In this document: in pieces, positions 54,324 to 64,000 of the stretch
How the letters are laid out: each line of letters opens with the position of its first letter
Numbering within the stretch: position 1 is the stretch's first letter
NCBI GenBank assembly: GCA_014281115.1
Contig: JACONQ010000016.1
Coordinates: 1,550,001 to 1,614,000, forward strand
From: Laburnicola sp. R22_1
Taxonomy: Eukaryota > Ascomycota > Dothideomycetes > Pleosporales > Didymosphaeriaceae
Length of the DNA stretch: 64,000 nt
Direction: 5' to 3'
Notes under the pieces: generated by a model
Database searches by the model: none
Told to the model about the DNA's origin: nothing
Seen by the model: the letters and a program-made list of their open reading frames with translations, nothing else
Position numbers and translations under genes: made by a program

Positions 54324-55169
54324 GCAGAGTGCGCAGCGAAGCGCAAAATTGTGTAACTGCGAAGGCATCAGTGAAAAAAACGGCGTGGAAAAGCAAGGTG
54401 GAAATGGCCGAAGATAAGATCAAAACGATGGGGTTGGAAGATTACTGCTCTGTGCTCGGCTGCAAGCGTTGCATAAGTTCAATCAATAAATCCTAACAAA
54501 AATATCGCTCGCTGCTATGGGTGTCGTGAACAAGCAATAGAGTTGACGACGCCGCTCACGTACGATAAGGCCAGGTCTCGTTGCAAGCCGGCGCTTCTTT
54601 CCTGCACACAGGGCCTTCGTATTTGTTCTAAAGAAGGCTAGGCTGCGGCAAGCGGGAAGCTAGGCGATGCGTAAGAAACACACTGATTAATGCTGCGCTG
54701 TAACAGAAGTTACATAATCGTACTGTAACACCCGCTTCTGCAGCTCCGGCGTGCTGCATGTACCAACCTCCGTGGCGGACATGGAGTTTACGCCACGCCT
54801 GTGAGAGCTACGGCTTTGAAATGCTAGGAATTGAGAGAGCGTACTTTTACGGCGATATGTACTTATTTTCAGCTAGCAAAAAGACGCGAGGGCGTTATTG
54901 TGGTGGAGATTATGTCGCAGGGCTAAAGCACGCCGAGGACTGAACAGTGTATAGGACGAGCACCTTCATGTAATTTTGATATGCAGCCTGCTACATGGCT
55001 AGAGGACTATCTAAAGGCAGCGTTTGTAGTTTATAGATATAAACAAAACCGTGCATATAAGTCAATGTTAGTATGAAGTCGAAGTACCTGTCATTTTCTT
55101 CGAGACACAGGGTTCTTTCGCTTCGCAGGGGGAGGTTACAAGGTTAATAACAATGAATATAATAAACTC

Positions 55170-55505
55170 GTCAACAAGAAACCTCCCGCCTCCTCCGCCT
55201 CGTTTACCCTACTGCCGCCTATTAATACTCCTAAACACGTTTGTGGGCTGCAACTTCTATTAGAAGAAGCCCCGCTTCCTCTGCCTTGTTTATCCTACTG
55301 CTGCCTATTAATGCCGCCCAAAACGCTTGTAGGCCGCAACACCTCTCAGGAGAACCCCGCCTCTTCCGCCTCCGCCCATCAATGCCGCCCAGCATGGGCT
55401 GGAACACCTCTCAGGAGAAACCCTCGCCTCTTCAGCCTTATCTGTCTAGCGTCCCATTAGCCAAAACAATGCCGCCCAACCCGTTTCTGGACCCGGAAGA
55501 ATCTC
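55170..55505. repeat. Four degenerate tandem units around a start codon
   Basis: Units of about 65-95 bp share CCGCCTCTTCCGCC-like and ACCTCTCAGGAGAA words. Three of them carry ATGCCGCCC in the same relative place, and the last leads into the coding sequence of the gene ending at 56074. The unit most similar to the coding start is the closest one. Confidence 0.65.
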
Positions 55506-56074
55506 AGAAGAGCACCTCACCTCTTCCAGATTCCTGTTCACTATCAGTCTACTGCGCTATAGAGCCGATGTTATCAACCTTGATCGCCACAAGAGATGGA
55601 AATGAGTGCCTAAGGTTGAACGTGGACCAGAGCATATTGCCGAATAATATCAACTGCCCTCGCTCTGAGGATGGCTACCATCTCCTTGTCCACCTATATG
55701 GGCAAACACTGCTCGAATCCAAGTTCTGGGAATGGCTCGAAAACCCAGGCAATTCTGATCCAGATCAGGCCGCGCTATACATGTCATATTATTCCAACCA
55801 CATGGATTACCTAGGTCAGGAAGTGTCTGAGGAGAACCTTGTTCGTCTCGTATCACACATCTCGCACATGGGAAAGGATGCCAAGCGCATTTTTGTTGAG
55901 CAATTTGACTTTCATGTTTCGTTAAAGGGGTACATTGCGAAGATGCGATTTTTTTTTCGCGTTTTTCGAAGCGTGGACGACCTTGACTGCTATGAGTTGC
56001 TTCAGGCGATAAATTCCCAAGGTTCTCTGGGAAAGTTTCAGTTCTCTGTCTTAGACACTGTTTTATGGTTGTAA
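55382..56074 (+). CDS. Hypothetical protein with duplicated N-terminal module (about 230 aa)
   Basis: The frame opens at ATG 55382 (MPPSMGWNTSQEKPSPLQPY), and a second in-frame ATG at 55469 (MPPNPFLDPEESQ) starts the next repeat unit. Either could be used. The rest reads as a folded helical domain (DGYHLLVHLYGQTLLESKFW, YYSNHMDYLGQEVSEENLVR, LVSHISHMGKDAKRIFVEQF) with a hydrophobic end. No family is recognised. It fills the whole gap between E1 (ends 55138) and E2 (starts 56098), so it may belong to an element too. Confidence 0.55.
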   Translation: MPPSMGWNTSQEKPSPLQPYLSSVPLAKTMPPNPFLDPEESQKSTSPLPDSCSLSVYCAIEPMLSTLIATRDGNECLRLNVDQSILPNNINCPRSEDGYHLLVHLYGQTLLESKFWEWLENPGNSDPDQAALYMSYYSNHMDYLGQEVSEENLVRLVSHISHMGKDAKRIFVEQFDFHVSLKGYIAKMRFFFRVFRSVDDLDCYELLQAINSQGSLGKFQFSVLDTVLWL

Positions 56075-56097
56075 AACTTTGTTGCTAGGTAACTAAC

Positions 56098-57375
56098 GTC
56101 CGTCCCTGGGTCGCGAGACGCACTGTGTGGCGAGACAAACGAGAGGTACTTTAACTTTCAGCAACCAGAAAGCTCATGCGCACAACGAATATTGCCATAA
56201 TTCTACGAGAATAATTAGCTGTAGCTAATTCTAAATGTTTATATTCTACTTTGCCTAAAAACTACGTTCACATCGTCGCCTCTGCGCCTGATTTGTATAG
56301 CGCCTTGTATTGTAGCAAAACGTGCTTCCCTACCTAGAGTGCCAACCCCGAGCTTTTTTCGCTCCGAATTTTAGTAGAATGGCCTTATCCTAGCCTTAAG
56401 CCCTCACTCTGCTGTTCTGAAGTCATCTTCAGTCCCTGTGCGCGCCATCGCGGGCAGATTCATGCAGCGCCGCCACGTCGATTGGTACTTCTAGCGGAAG
56501 CGAACCGCCGATCCAGGCTAATGCGAGATGACCCCGCACGTCTTATCTCATGCACTAGTGGTAATTTACTGTAAGATATATGGCTGCGCGAGCTGCGTAA
56601 GCTTTCGGATTATCATTAAATCCGACTTGGATTGGGAGCATTGACAAGGCATGGCCGGGTGCTTCTTTAGTTAGCCAACGGTCTCAGCGCCTCAGCGTCT
56701 CAGCGTCTCAACCGCTCGACCCAGCTATTGTGCAACTTCGAGACGCAGTCCAACGTACAGCGATACCCATTACGACGCCCTCGAGCTCCCACGCCCGCTG
56801 TTGTCCCTTCCGCCGACCGACCGAAAGACCTGCTCAAGCCACCACGTCCTTGTGCTTCTCGAGCCCACCCGCGCTAATACCTAGACCAAGCGGCAGCCGA
56901 CGTCTCCGCTCGAGATAGGAGAGGTGTAAGATAAGATACGTTGCGACGGTCCTGGAAATCGAAGCCTGCGCTTTGGTGGGTGGGCCGAGTGGTACTGGCA
57001 GAACGCCATTGTTGCAAGCACATAGGGAGGGGGAAGGCTAGACGTGTCTTGGTGATACAGTTGTCGTACGGTTAAACACCCAGCGGCTCCTTAAATCTGC
57101 ACTGCAATCTCTAGGGCCGTAGAGACGTGCTTCAACTTGACCTCTGAGGGGTATGAGGTGTTTGGATCGTCCATGTGTGGGAGGAGTACTAGCAGATGTG
57201 ACGATGGCTATGCTTGGCACGATTCTACACTCTAGAGCTGCATCGGCACTCTTCTCTTCAGCTATGTCTACAAACCATCGCCTCCAGGGCAACTCTGTAT
57301 CCAATGCGGGTCGGCCGCCCTCCCTGCTGGTGGTGGCAACTCAAAGTACTATCTCACACAGGCTCCACCTGCACA
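56098..57375. repeat. E2 left terminal inverted repeat
   Basis: It contains two tandem ~17-bp subterminal motifs (CCTGGGTCGCGAGAC and ACTGTGTGGCGAGAC), an AT-rich stretch at 56210-56290, a direct CTCAGCGTCTCAGCG micro-repeat at 56690, and short frames with no support. The inner limit at 57375 is approximate. Confidence 0.75.
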
Positions 57376-57673
57376 TGCACATGCGTACAGATCCACTACT
57401 AGCTTATGTTATGCATACACAACGCCCCGTGACTCCAACAGCCGTCTTTAAGAAAGGGAAACTGCATCTCCCTGTGTAATTCCTCGATCCTTTCGAATGT
57501 AATCGGGAAGATATGGCGCGCGTTGGATTTGGAGACAGCAAGAAGATTGGCCTGTGAAACCAGCCTGAGATGTGAATCGATTCGCTCAACACCTCCTCTT
57601 GCCAGGTTGAGCTGACATGCAGACCCGTTTTCAGCGAGTGAAAATGGTTAGGAGCTCCTCCAAAATACGAAAA

Positions 57674-60627
57674 TTACATGACCTCGCACCATCCTTTTTG
57701 GCTCGCAGTCTGTTGTTGTGGTGATTCATCTGCATCCACCACGTCTCCATCTGCAGCATCTCTTCCGCCCTTCCCCATCCCTATTCTTTCTTCTCCTTCT
57801 ACTACTTTTTCTACCTCCAAAATCCCGCTCAGCGGATACGGATTCGCCAACAACAGCCTCCACCCCTCCTCCATCTCCAAAAATGTACTCGCAAACTCAA
57901 ACAGTCTCCCAGCTACACACGCCCTATGCAAATCCATTGCATCCGCCCTCTCTAACACCCGTCTATAAATCTCCATAAGCGTGCACGTGTCTTCAAATTT
58001 GTTACAATTGAAGAAGCCGTAGTCGCAGCCGATTGCCGGGATAGGCGGGTGCGTGGCTGGATCCGCGTTCTCGAGGAATTGTTTAAGATCCCAGACGGAT
58101 GGATGCGGTCCCGATGGCGGGACGGAGAAGAAGGATTCGAGATGAGGTAACCGCGTGCGCAAATGCTTGAGGCCATGAGAGTCTATGAGTTGGAGTAGTG
58201 TCCCGGCTTCGTAGAATTTCCAGAATGCAGCGAACGAGGCTGTGTGCGTGGGACTGCGCCGCTCGTTGTGGAATGTGTAGAAGAAACTGCCGTCGCTGGG
58301 GACAAGCAGGAGTTGGTATATGTCTACTAGCAGACTTTCTTCGGCGCGGTTGCGACAGGTTGTGAAGGCGAAAGTATGGTACAGTATCGTGTTCGGGTTT
58401 GGAGTAAAGCGGTGCAAGATATGCGACAGCATGGCGAAGCTATACCGTTTGGCCTGAGGCTTCAGCTCATCCGGGCGCGTTGTGCGGTCCTGAGGGTCAA
58501 GATACGGTTTCGCTTTATCAGCGAAAGTTTCTAATAAACTTCGCTCTGCTTCTTCTTTGGTCGTGGGTTTCTGCAGGTGGTGCAGGTTTTCGAGCCACCA
58601 GGGGAAGTACTGGCCGCGCGAGTACTCTGGTATGTTGTAGTAGAATTCTTTGATCTTTTCGACCATGATTCCTTTTACACGCCATTCATGTAAGTCACTC
58701 GACGAGATCTCTCCGGAGCGATAAAGGCCGAAGTATACCCCGAAGAGGTGCGTTCGGTCTCTGGCGTGAAGGACGCTGTTGAAGCCGAAATCTTGTAGGA
58801 CGTCTTCGTCCACGGGTATGAGGTCTTCAGCCAGTGACTTCCAGAGATAGTCTGCGGAGGTGAGCGGGCGCTTTGAACATATGAATAGATGGTTGACGGA
58901 TGCTCTGTCTTCGCACGATTCACTGCAGAAGCGCCCTTTGCCACAGGCGCTACATCTTCTCTTCGTTGGCCGGAAACATACATCGCATTCTGGTTCGTAC
59001 TCTTCATCATTTGTTGTTGAAGGGAAACGGCTGACGGGATTGTTTGTCCGCTCTGATCGCCTGTAATAATTAGCACTGTGGGATATTGAAGTAGAATTTT
59101 GAACTGTCTTACCTTCTGAACATTTCTGCAACTCGATCTTGCTCCGCCTTCATTCTTAGACGATCAATTTGCGACCGTCTCGCCGAACTTTCGTCTTGCT
59201 GAGTGCCGAATAGACTGCTACCTCCAAGTACTGAAGTCCGTTCATGTCGAACTTTGCCTGTGACTGGGTTGACCAGCTTCTTCACTACCTCCTTCTGCAC
59301 CGAAAGTATGGCATTGGCTATCCGCTTGACCTGCTCCGGGAGAAGCCAATCCGTATTTGGAACAGTCCATGGCTTGAAAAGACGCCCGTGGCATCCTCTC
59401 GCATTGAAGCGTCCATATGACTGGATGAACGAGTGACACATGAAGCAACACAGCTTGCTACATCCAATGTAAGGGAAGATTCCCGGGGCTGGTGTCTTGA
59501 TTGTGTTCAGGTACATCAGTAATTGCACCTCGGCGTGGATGTTCAACTTCAGTCTCTGTCGCTTCATGAACTCGCGTTCAATTCGAGCCAGAGTCCAATT
59601 TTGACCCACGACAGCCTGAACTGTCTCTTGTCCCGTATCAAGGCCAATGATACCGAAGGTCTCCTTCAGATCTATGGGGTGCTGAGGCGGATTTGCCGGT
59701 ACAGGAGGTCGAGGTACTAGGGTGATGGTGATATGCGTGAAACTCGGTAGCGTGAGGGCGATTTCCTTGAACCTTTCGAATGTAACTCTTAGCCGCGCAA
59801 GTAGGCAGATGTTGACCCATAATTTTCTCGATTTAGAAGTTGCTCTTGGAGAACTGTTGAGCATTTGCTCCATATTGCTTGACCGGCGCAGGTCGTACGT
59901 TGCGATGACAAGTCTTGCATGCCGGTCGAGAGTGCTTTCATCATCATTAACATTTGGGTTGAATAGAAGTTTGCGCAGGATCGAAAATCCTGCGATAGGG
60001 TCTGAAATGTCGCCTGTTGTGTGGGTAGATGTCTTCCCTTGGGCCTCAAAAGCTTTGAAGCTCGCTCTCAGATCAGGGATGTAGCTGCTTTCTATTCGAC
60101 TCTGATGGTATGACACCAGCTCTTCCCACAGACGTACATCTGGCTTTGTACCTGAGCAGGGGCTATCAGATGAGCTGTCGGTGAAAAGTCATTCTGTTGA
60201 ACATACCTTCGTTGCGCGAATATGATTCCATCAGCATCTCGAGGACAGTAAAGACAGGCTCGTCAGCCTCCGAAAACCCCCCATTGCGAGCAACCCAGAT
60301 AGACACACCGTCTTCACTCTCTCTCATAGCAGAGCAAGCGACTGCAGTTCCGCCCTTCTTGTTCGCCGCGAACTCTGCCAAACAGTCCAGAAACGTCTGC
60401 TTGAGCTTTCCATGACCAGAGCCTGCTATTCGATGAGCGCGGATAGTGTTCACACTAGATGTGCCCTCATCGCCGTCATCATCGCTACTACAGTCTTCGT
60501 TGAGCACTGCGTCAGATAGCGAGGAGGCTTCAGCCTGACCGCCATTTCGAAGCGATAAGAGATTGGCTAGGGAGTGGAAATAAGACCAGTTTAGGCCTGA
60601 ATAGTCCCAGTTGAATGTTTCACCCAT
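57674..60627 (-). CDS. OTT_1508-type deaminase fused to a MYND zinc finger (948 aa)
   Basis: Minus-strand exons are 60207-60627, 59113-60151 and 57674-59060. Introns are 55 nt (GTATGT to CTCAG) and 52 nt (GTAAGA, GCTAAT branch, TACAG). All phases agree, and the start is ATG (MGETFNWDYSGLNWSYFHSL). Residues 346-348 are the HAE motif (LNIHAEVQLLMYL), and cysteines 376 and 379 (SKLCCFMC) complete the zinc site. GCHGRLFKPW follows. This is the deaminase-fold arrangement of the OTT_1508-like family found in fungi and some bacteria. Residues 511-547 form a complete MYND finger (CDVCFRPTKRRCSACGKGRF, then CSESC..H..C). The 400-residue C-terminus is unassigned. The substrate (free base, nucleotide or nucleic acid) is unknown. 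It lies wholly between the E2 arms and its frame is intact, unlike many neighbours. Confidence 0.85.
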
Positions 60628-61354
60628 AGTAAAACACAATGTTATCGGTCGTTCTGATGGTTTGTGATGCGTAGCTGTGCGGGGTCGGGCAGGACGCAGG
60701 TGTGTAGGGTGGCACGCCTGCAGCCCAATCAGCCAATGTAAGGTCTCTACGTATCGCTGCCGCGGAACAGAAGTGGCGTGTCATCTTTGCTGCGTCCCAA
60801 GTGGAAAAATGAATGAATGCTTGATGAGCAGTACCGTATGCTGTATATAATCGGAAGTTAATAGTAAGCCAGGATGTTTTCTGGGTCCCCTATCCGCAGG
60901 GCAGTTCCGGCGTCGTGCGCTTCTTAATCGGCAGCGCGCTGGCGGAGGCTCGTAGGTCGCGGCTCGCTACCAACTTAGCTGTCAACTATAAAATGGATGT
61001 AGGAGGTCGTAGCTGTTGTTGCTTGTTATTGTCTTCTTTAATGCTTGCTGTGTCTTAGATGCTAGTCTGTAGACGTTATGTCTCTACTGCGAACTAGATC
61101 GTGGCTCGCACTACCTCTATGTCTAACTTCTATCGCTCTATTAGTCTGTCAATGCTCTCGTCCCCTGCTTTCCAGCTTAAGTAGCCTCCGAGCGCATACG
61201 AAAGGTCGCCCAATCGCTCTCCATGCTGCCGCCGAAGCTTCCTTCTCTGTTTATCCCGCTTCCTATTTGTGGTAAGCAGATTGTCTCTAAAGCGGCAGGC
61301 TCGTAGCACAGAAACAGCATAGCTAAAAAACCACAGTTCGCTTAGAAATCGGTG
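60628..61354. other. Upstream region of the deaminase gene inside E2
   Basis: No supported coding frame. A short plus-strand frame at 61078-61275 begins MSLLRTRSWLALPLCLTSIA and is hydrophobic at its start, but it has no further support. A TATATAA run lies at about 60843. Confidence 0.35.
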
Positions 61355-62680
61355 TAAGGTGCAGTCTATATGAGATGGTACTTTAGGTTGCCACCGCTAG
61401 CAGGGAGGATGGCCGAACCGCACCGGCCAGGAGCTTGCGCTGGAGGCGATGGTCTGTAGATATGGCTAAGGAGAAGAATACAGTATGCAGCTCTAGATAG
61501 TGTAGAGTCTTGCAAAGCATAGCCACCATCACAGCTCTGCTAGTACTCATCCCTCACGAACATGAACAATCCAAAACTCCCAGTGACCCTTAGAGCTCAA
61601 ACTGGAGCACATCTCTACAGCCCTAGAGATTGCAGAGCTCATGTAGGGAGTCGCTGGCCGTTTGACCGTACGACGGCTGTATCACCAAAACATGCAGGGC
61701 CTTTCCACCTTCGTGTGCGCTTGCAACGACGGCGTTGCGCCAGTGTCGCCCAACCCACTTGCCAAAGCGCAGGCTTCGATTTCCAGGGCCGCCCGCATTC
61801 TACATTATCCCGTACCTCTCTTATCTCATCGTATCCCCTCTAACGAGCCGAGACTAGATCTCGGCTGCTGCTTGATCCAGGAACCGGCGCTGGTGGGCTC
61901 GAGAAGGGATGAGGACGTGGTGGGCTTGACCAGGTCTTTCGTTCGGCGATCAGCGAAGAGGACAACGGCGGATTTCGGGGCTTAAGGGCGACGTGAATGG
62001 TGTGTCTTCGTGTTGTACGTATCGCTGTGCGTTAGACCGCATCTCGAAGTTGTGCGATGGCTGTGTCAAACGGTTGAGATGCTGAGACGCGTTGGCTGAC
62101 TAAACAAGCGCCGAGCCCTTTGAGTGTTAACAACTGCTCCTAATCCTTGAGTCGGATGTAGTGATATTCTGAGCGCTTGTGCGATCTACACAGTCACATA
62201 TCTTACAGTAAAATACCCGCGGGTGGATGAGGTGAGACGTGGGGGGCCACCTCCGATTAGCGAGGATCGGTGATTTGGTTCCACCGGAGGTACCAATCGA
62301 CATGGCGGCCCTGCATGAAATTGCGCCCTGCAGCGCGCATAGGGCTGATGATGACTTCCTAGCATTAGACGGAGGTTCTAGAGCTCGGGCAAGGCCATTC
62401 TACAAAAATTCGGAATGATAAAGGCTTGATGTTGGCGCTGTGGGGAGGGAGGTCTGTTAGGCCACGAAAGAAGGCGCTGTATAAATCAGGCTTGGAGACA
62501 ACGGTGCAAACGTAATTTTTGGGGAAGAGTGGATTGTAGACATTCGGAATTAGCTACGACAGATTATTTCTATAAAACTATAGCAATATTCGTTGTGCGC
62601 ATGGGTTTTGCAGTTGCTGAAAGTCAAAGTACCCCTCATTTGTCTCGCCACACAGGGTGTCTCGCCACGTAGGGACGGAC
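61355..62680. repeat. E2 right terminal inverted repeat
   Basis: Mirror of 56098-57375. It ends with two ~17-bp motifs (GTCTCGCCACACAGGGT and GTCTCGCCACGTAGGGA). It also resembles, in the same orientation, part of E3 at about 63080-63700 (GAGGTACCAATCGACATGG against GAGGTACCGATCGGCGTGG; then AGGGCTGATGA against AGGGCTGATAA). Confidence 0.75.
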
Positions 62681-62700
62681 CTTAGCCTATATAGTTCTAA

Positions 62701-63735
62701 AATACTATCCCTCACCACGTAGCGAGCATCACCATGTAACGAGCTGGATCGAATAATTTGACGCCCTGTGCGTCCTCCACGCGAGCATACAAAGTTTTAC
62801 ATAGGCTTTCGATGTTCTTTAGCTCTTTCCGCACCTAATACTAGTGAGCGATAAGAAAAATACCCTGGGTTTAGTGTCGCCGCCGACCGTTCCGTCGTGG
62901 CGTCTTGATTCGCTCGTATCTTATTTCCCTTGTTCTATGGCGGTTGTGGTGGGCTTATTGATTTTCGGAGCTATATCATGATAGTTCTATCAAAAAAGAA
63001 TATGCTTACAAACTCTGGAGTTGAATAAGCTATTGTTGGTAGATTCCGAGAGTTTCGCCGATGGAGTGGGAGGGTCAAAGGATGTAGCGCGGTCTTAGCG
63101 CCGCTTAATGCGGACTAGTGTAATTTACTATCGGTATTGAACGTTAGCGCCATGAGGTTATCTGTGGCGTAGCGCTTGGAGTCTTTGTCCAGTTTGCTTT
63201 GTTGCGCCGAAAATAGCCTCCGTCCAGAGGCGACTTCGTATGTTCAAGCCACAGATACCACCCTCACGTGCTCTAGGTGTGGCTTATCTTTACTGATTAC
63301 GTGGCGCTCGAGATGACTAAGGTCATCTCGCTAAACTTGGGAGGTACCGATCGGCGTGGCGACGTTGCATGATTCATCCTCTTTCAGCCGCCATAGGGCT
63401 GATAAAGACCTATTAGCGTGATACTGAGGCTGAAAGGGTTGGATGCTGATATCCGATTTTGTACGAGCGGTGGATGGCTCCGCGTTAGGGCTCTACGAGA
63501 TGAGACCTCCCCTGCCATATATAACGTTCTTGTAAGATTGGCGCGGCGGCGACGATAAGGCTTGTATTTTTCTAGGCAGCGGTAGTGGGGAGATAGAAGA
63601 AGACCCTAGGTCGACAATATAAGCAGCGAAACAAATATTAGTAATTGCGCGGAGGGTTTCTACAACTGCAAAACGTAGGTACCTGTCATTTCGCTCGCTA
63701 CGTGGTGATGCTCGCTACGTGGTGAGGGATAGTAA
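62701..63735. mobile_element. Short related element E3 (1.03 kb)
   Basis: Inverted ends of about 40 bp: ACTATCCCTCACCACGTAGC at 62703 mirrors GCTACGTGGTGAGGGATAGT ending at 63733, and both ends repeat a GCTCGCTACGTGGTGA-type 17-mer. Its right third is a diverged copy of the E2 right arm. It contains GTACCTGTCATTT, a word also found at the E1 right end (55084) and, as GTACCCCTCATTT, at the E2 right end (62631). No gene is inside. Confidence 0.65.
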
Positions 63736-63740
63736 TTTTG

Positions 63741-64000
63741 CAATTGCTATCAATTAGTTGTAAGTCCTCTAAATTAAACCTTGCCAAGTTTTATTGTCTG
63801 TGTCATGCACTAGCTATATATAATTCTTATAGCTAATGCCAATAAAATATATAAACTAGTTTTTGGGACAGCACATTAAGTCTTACATTAATGGACTTCT
63901 TTCTAAACACTGCTTGGGATTCTGCGTTAATATCGTCCTTGCAGCCTGACCATACGTGGATTGCCTGAGCAAGGGCCCATTCGAACCATGTGTCATGGGA
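63741..64000. other. AT-rich flank, no gene seen
   Basis: AT-rich DNA with TATATA runs and no open frames of note up to the window edge. It is probably mutated repeat sequence. Confidence 0.4.

Larger units (their letters stand above)
52036..55138. mobile_element. Foldback-type element E1 (3.1 kb, arms about 0.57 kb)
   Basis: The left arm (52036-52605) is the inverted counterpart of about 54570-55138. The outer edge TAACCTCCCCCTG is mirrored by CAGGGGGAGGTTA. Inside the arms, GACAGGTACTT near 52083 mirrors GAAGTACCTGTC at 55081, and AAGCGGGTGTTGCAGTACGA at 52438 mirrors TCGTACTGTAACACCCGCTT at 54718. Arms are diverged, mostly by transitions. The 2-kb interior holds a dead HET gene and a small gene; no transposase is seen. 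No target duplication is obvious. Ends are related to E2 and E3. Confidence 0.7.
56098..62680. mobile_element. Long-TIR element E2 (6.6 kb) carrying a deaminase-MYND gene
   Basis: The left arm (56098-57375) and right arm (61355-62680) are inverted copies of about 1.3 kb. Matching points read in order along the whole arm: GTCCGTCCCT against AGGGACGGAC at the edges, TGTGTGGCGAGACAAA against TTTGTCTCGCCACACA, GCGCACAACGAATATTG against its mirror at 62590, GTCGATTGGTAC at 56478 against GTACCAATCGAC at 62291, and GGAGGCGATGGTCTGTAG at 61442 against its left-arm mirror. Differences are largely transitions. The 4-kb interior contains one complete gene. A 12-bp word GTAAAACTTTGT lies just outside both ends (56071; mirrored at 62789). 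No transposase frame is present. Confidence 0.8.

Noticed and set aside
54758..54943. 61-codon frame that looks like a small protein
   Set aside because: It lies inside the right arm of E1 and the mirrored left arm does not keep it open, so it is probably incidental.
1..64000. tRNA, rRNA and CRISPR arrays
   Set aside because: No cloverleaf with a GGTTCGAATCC-type T arm, no rRNA-like conserved stretch and no spacer-repeat array was found; the regular repeats are minisatellites with no spacers.

Overview
This window looks like an accessory chromosome region of a filamentous ascomycete (Pezizomycotina; nothing seen allows a genus call). The evidence is short introns of about 41-144 nt with GT..AG ends and CTAAC or CTGAC branch sites, Zn2Cys6, bZIP, HET and MYND proteins, many short hypothetical genes, and repeat copies that differ mostly by C:G to T:A transitions, as expected after repeat-induced point mutation (RIP). 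There are no rRNA or tRNA genes, no CRISPR array and no bacterial operons. All exon joins were built by hand from splice signals and open frames. No database search was run, so family names rest on motifs that can be read directly.

Layout. 0-9 kb: small hypothetical genes, a four-exon membrane protein and a SANT/Myb-like gene, separated by decayed DNA. 9-25 kb: two degenerate kinase-like genes, three minisatellites, a 1.08-kb segmental duplication (12.1 and 22.1 kb) whose left copy cuts off a CSC1/DUF221 channel gene, a dispersed 456-bp repeat, and several hypothetical genes. 26-34 kb: a second polytopic membrane protein, an OrsD-type (PF12013-like) zinc protein with a large internal repeat, small genes, and a 152-bp inverted repeat pair. 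34-46 kb: an HMT1-type half ABC transporter, a Zn2Cys6 transcription factor, an RBR ubiquitin ligase, a GC-rich frame-broken locus and a bZIP factor. 47-52 kb: a JmjC protein directly downstream of a methyltransferase-like gene on the same strand.

52-63.8 kb is the most unusual part. It holds related elements bounded by long terminal inverted repeats. One (52.04-55.14 kb, arms about 0.57 kb) encloses a dead HET gene and a small gene. A second (56.10-62.68 kb, arms about 1.3 kb) encloses a 948-residue protein that joins an OTT_1508-type deaminase fold to a MYND zinc finger. A third, shorter copy follows. No transposase is visible inside, so they look like non-autonomous, gene-carrying foldback-type elements.

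A second theme is that at least seven otherwise coherent genes are broken by a single-base change, mostly in homopolymer runs. Either the assembly carries uncorrected indels or the region is decaying. This must be settled before calling the ABC transporter, JmjC, methyltransferase, RBR or Myb genes dead.
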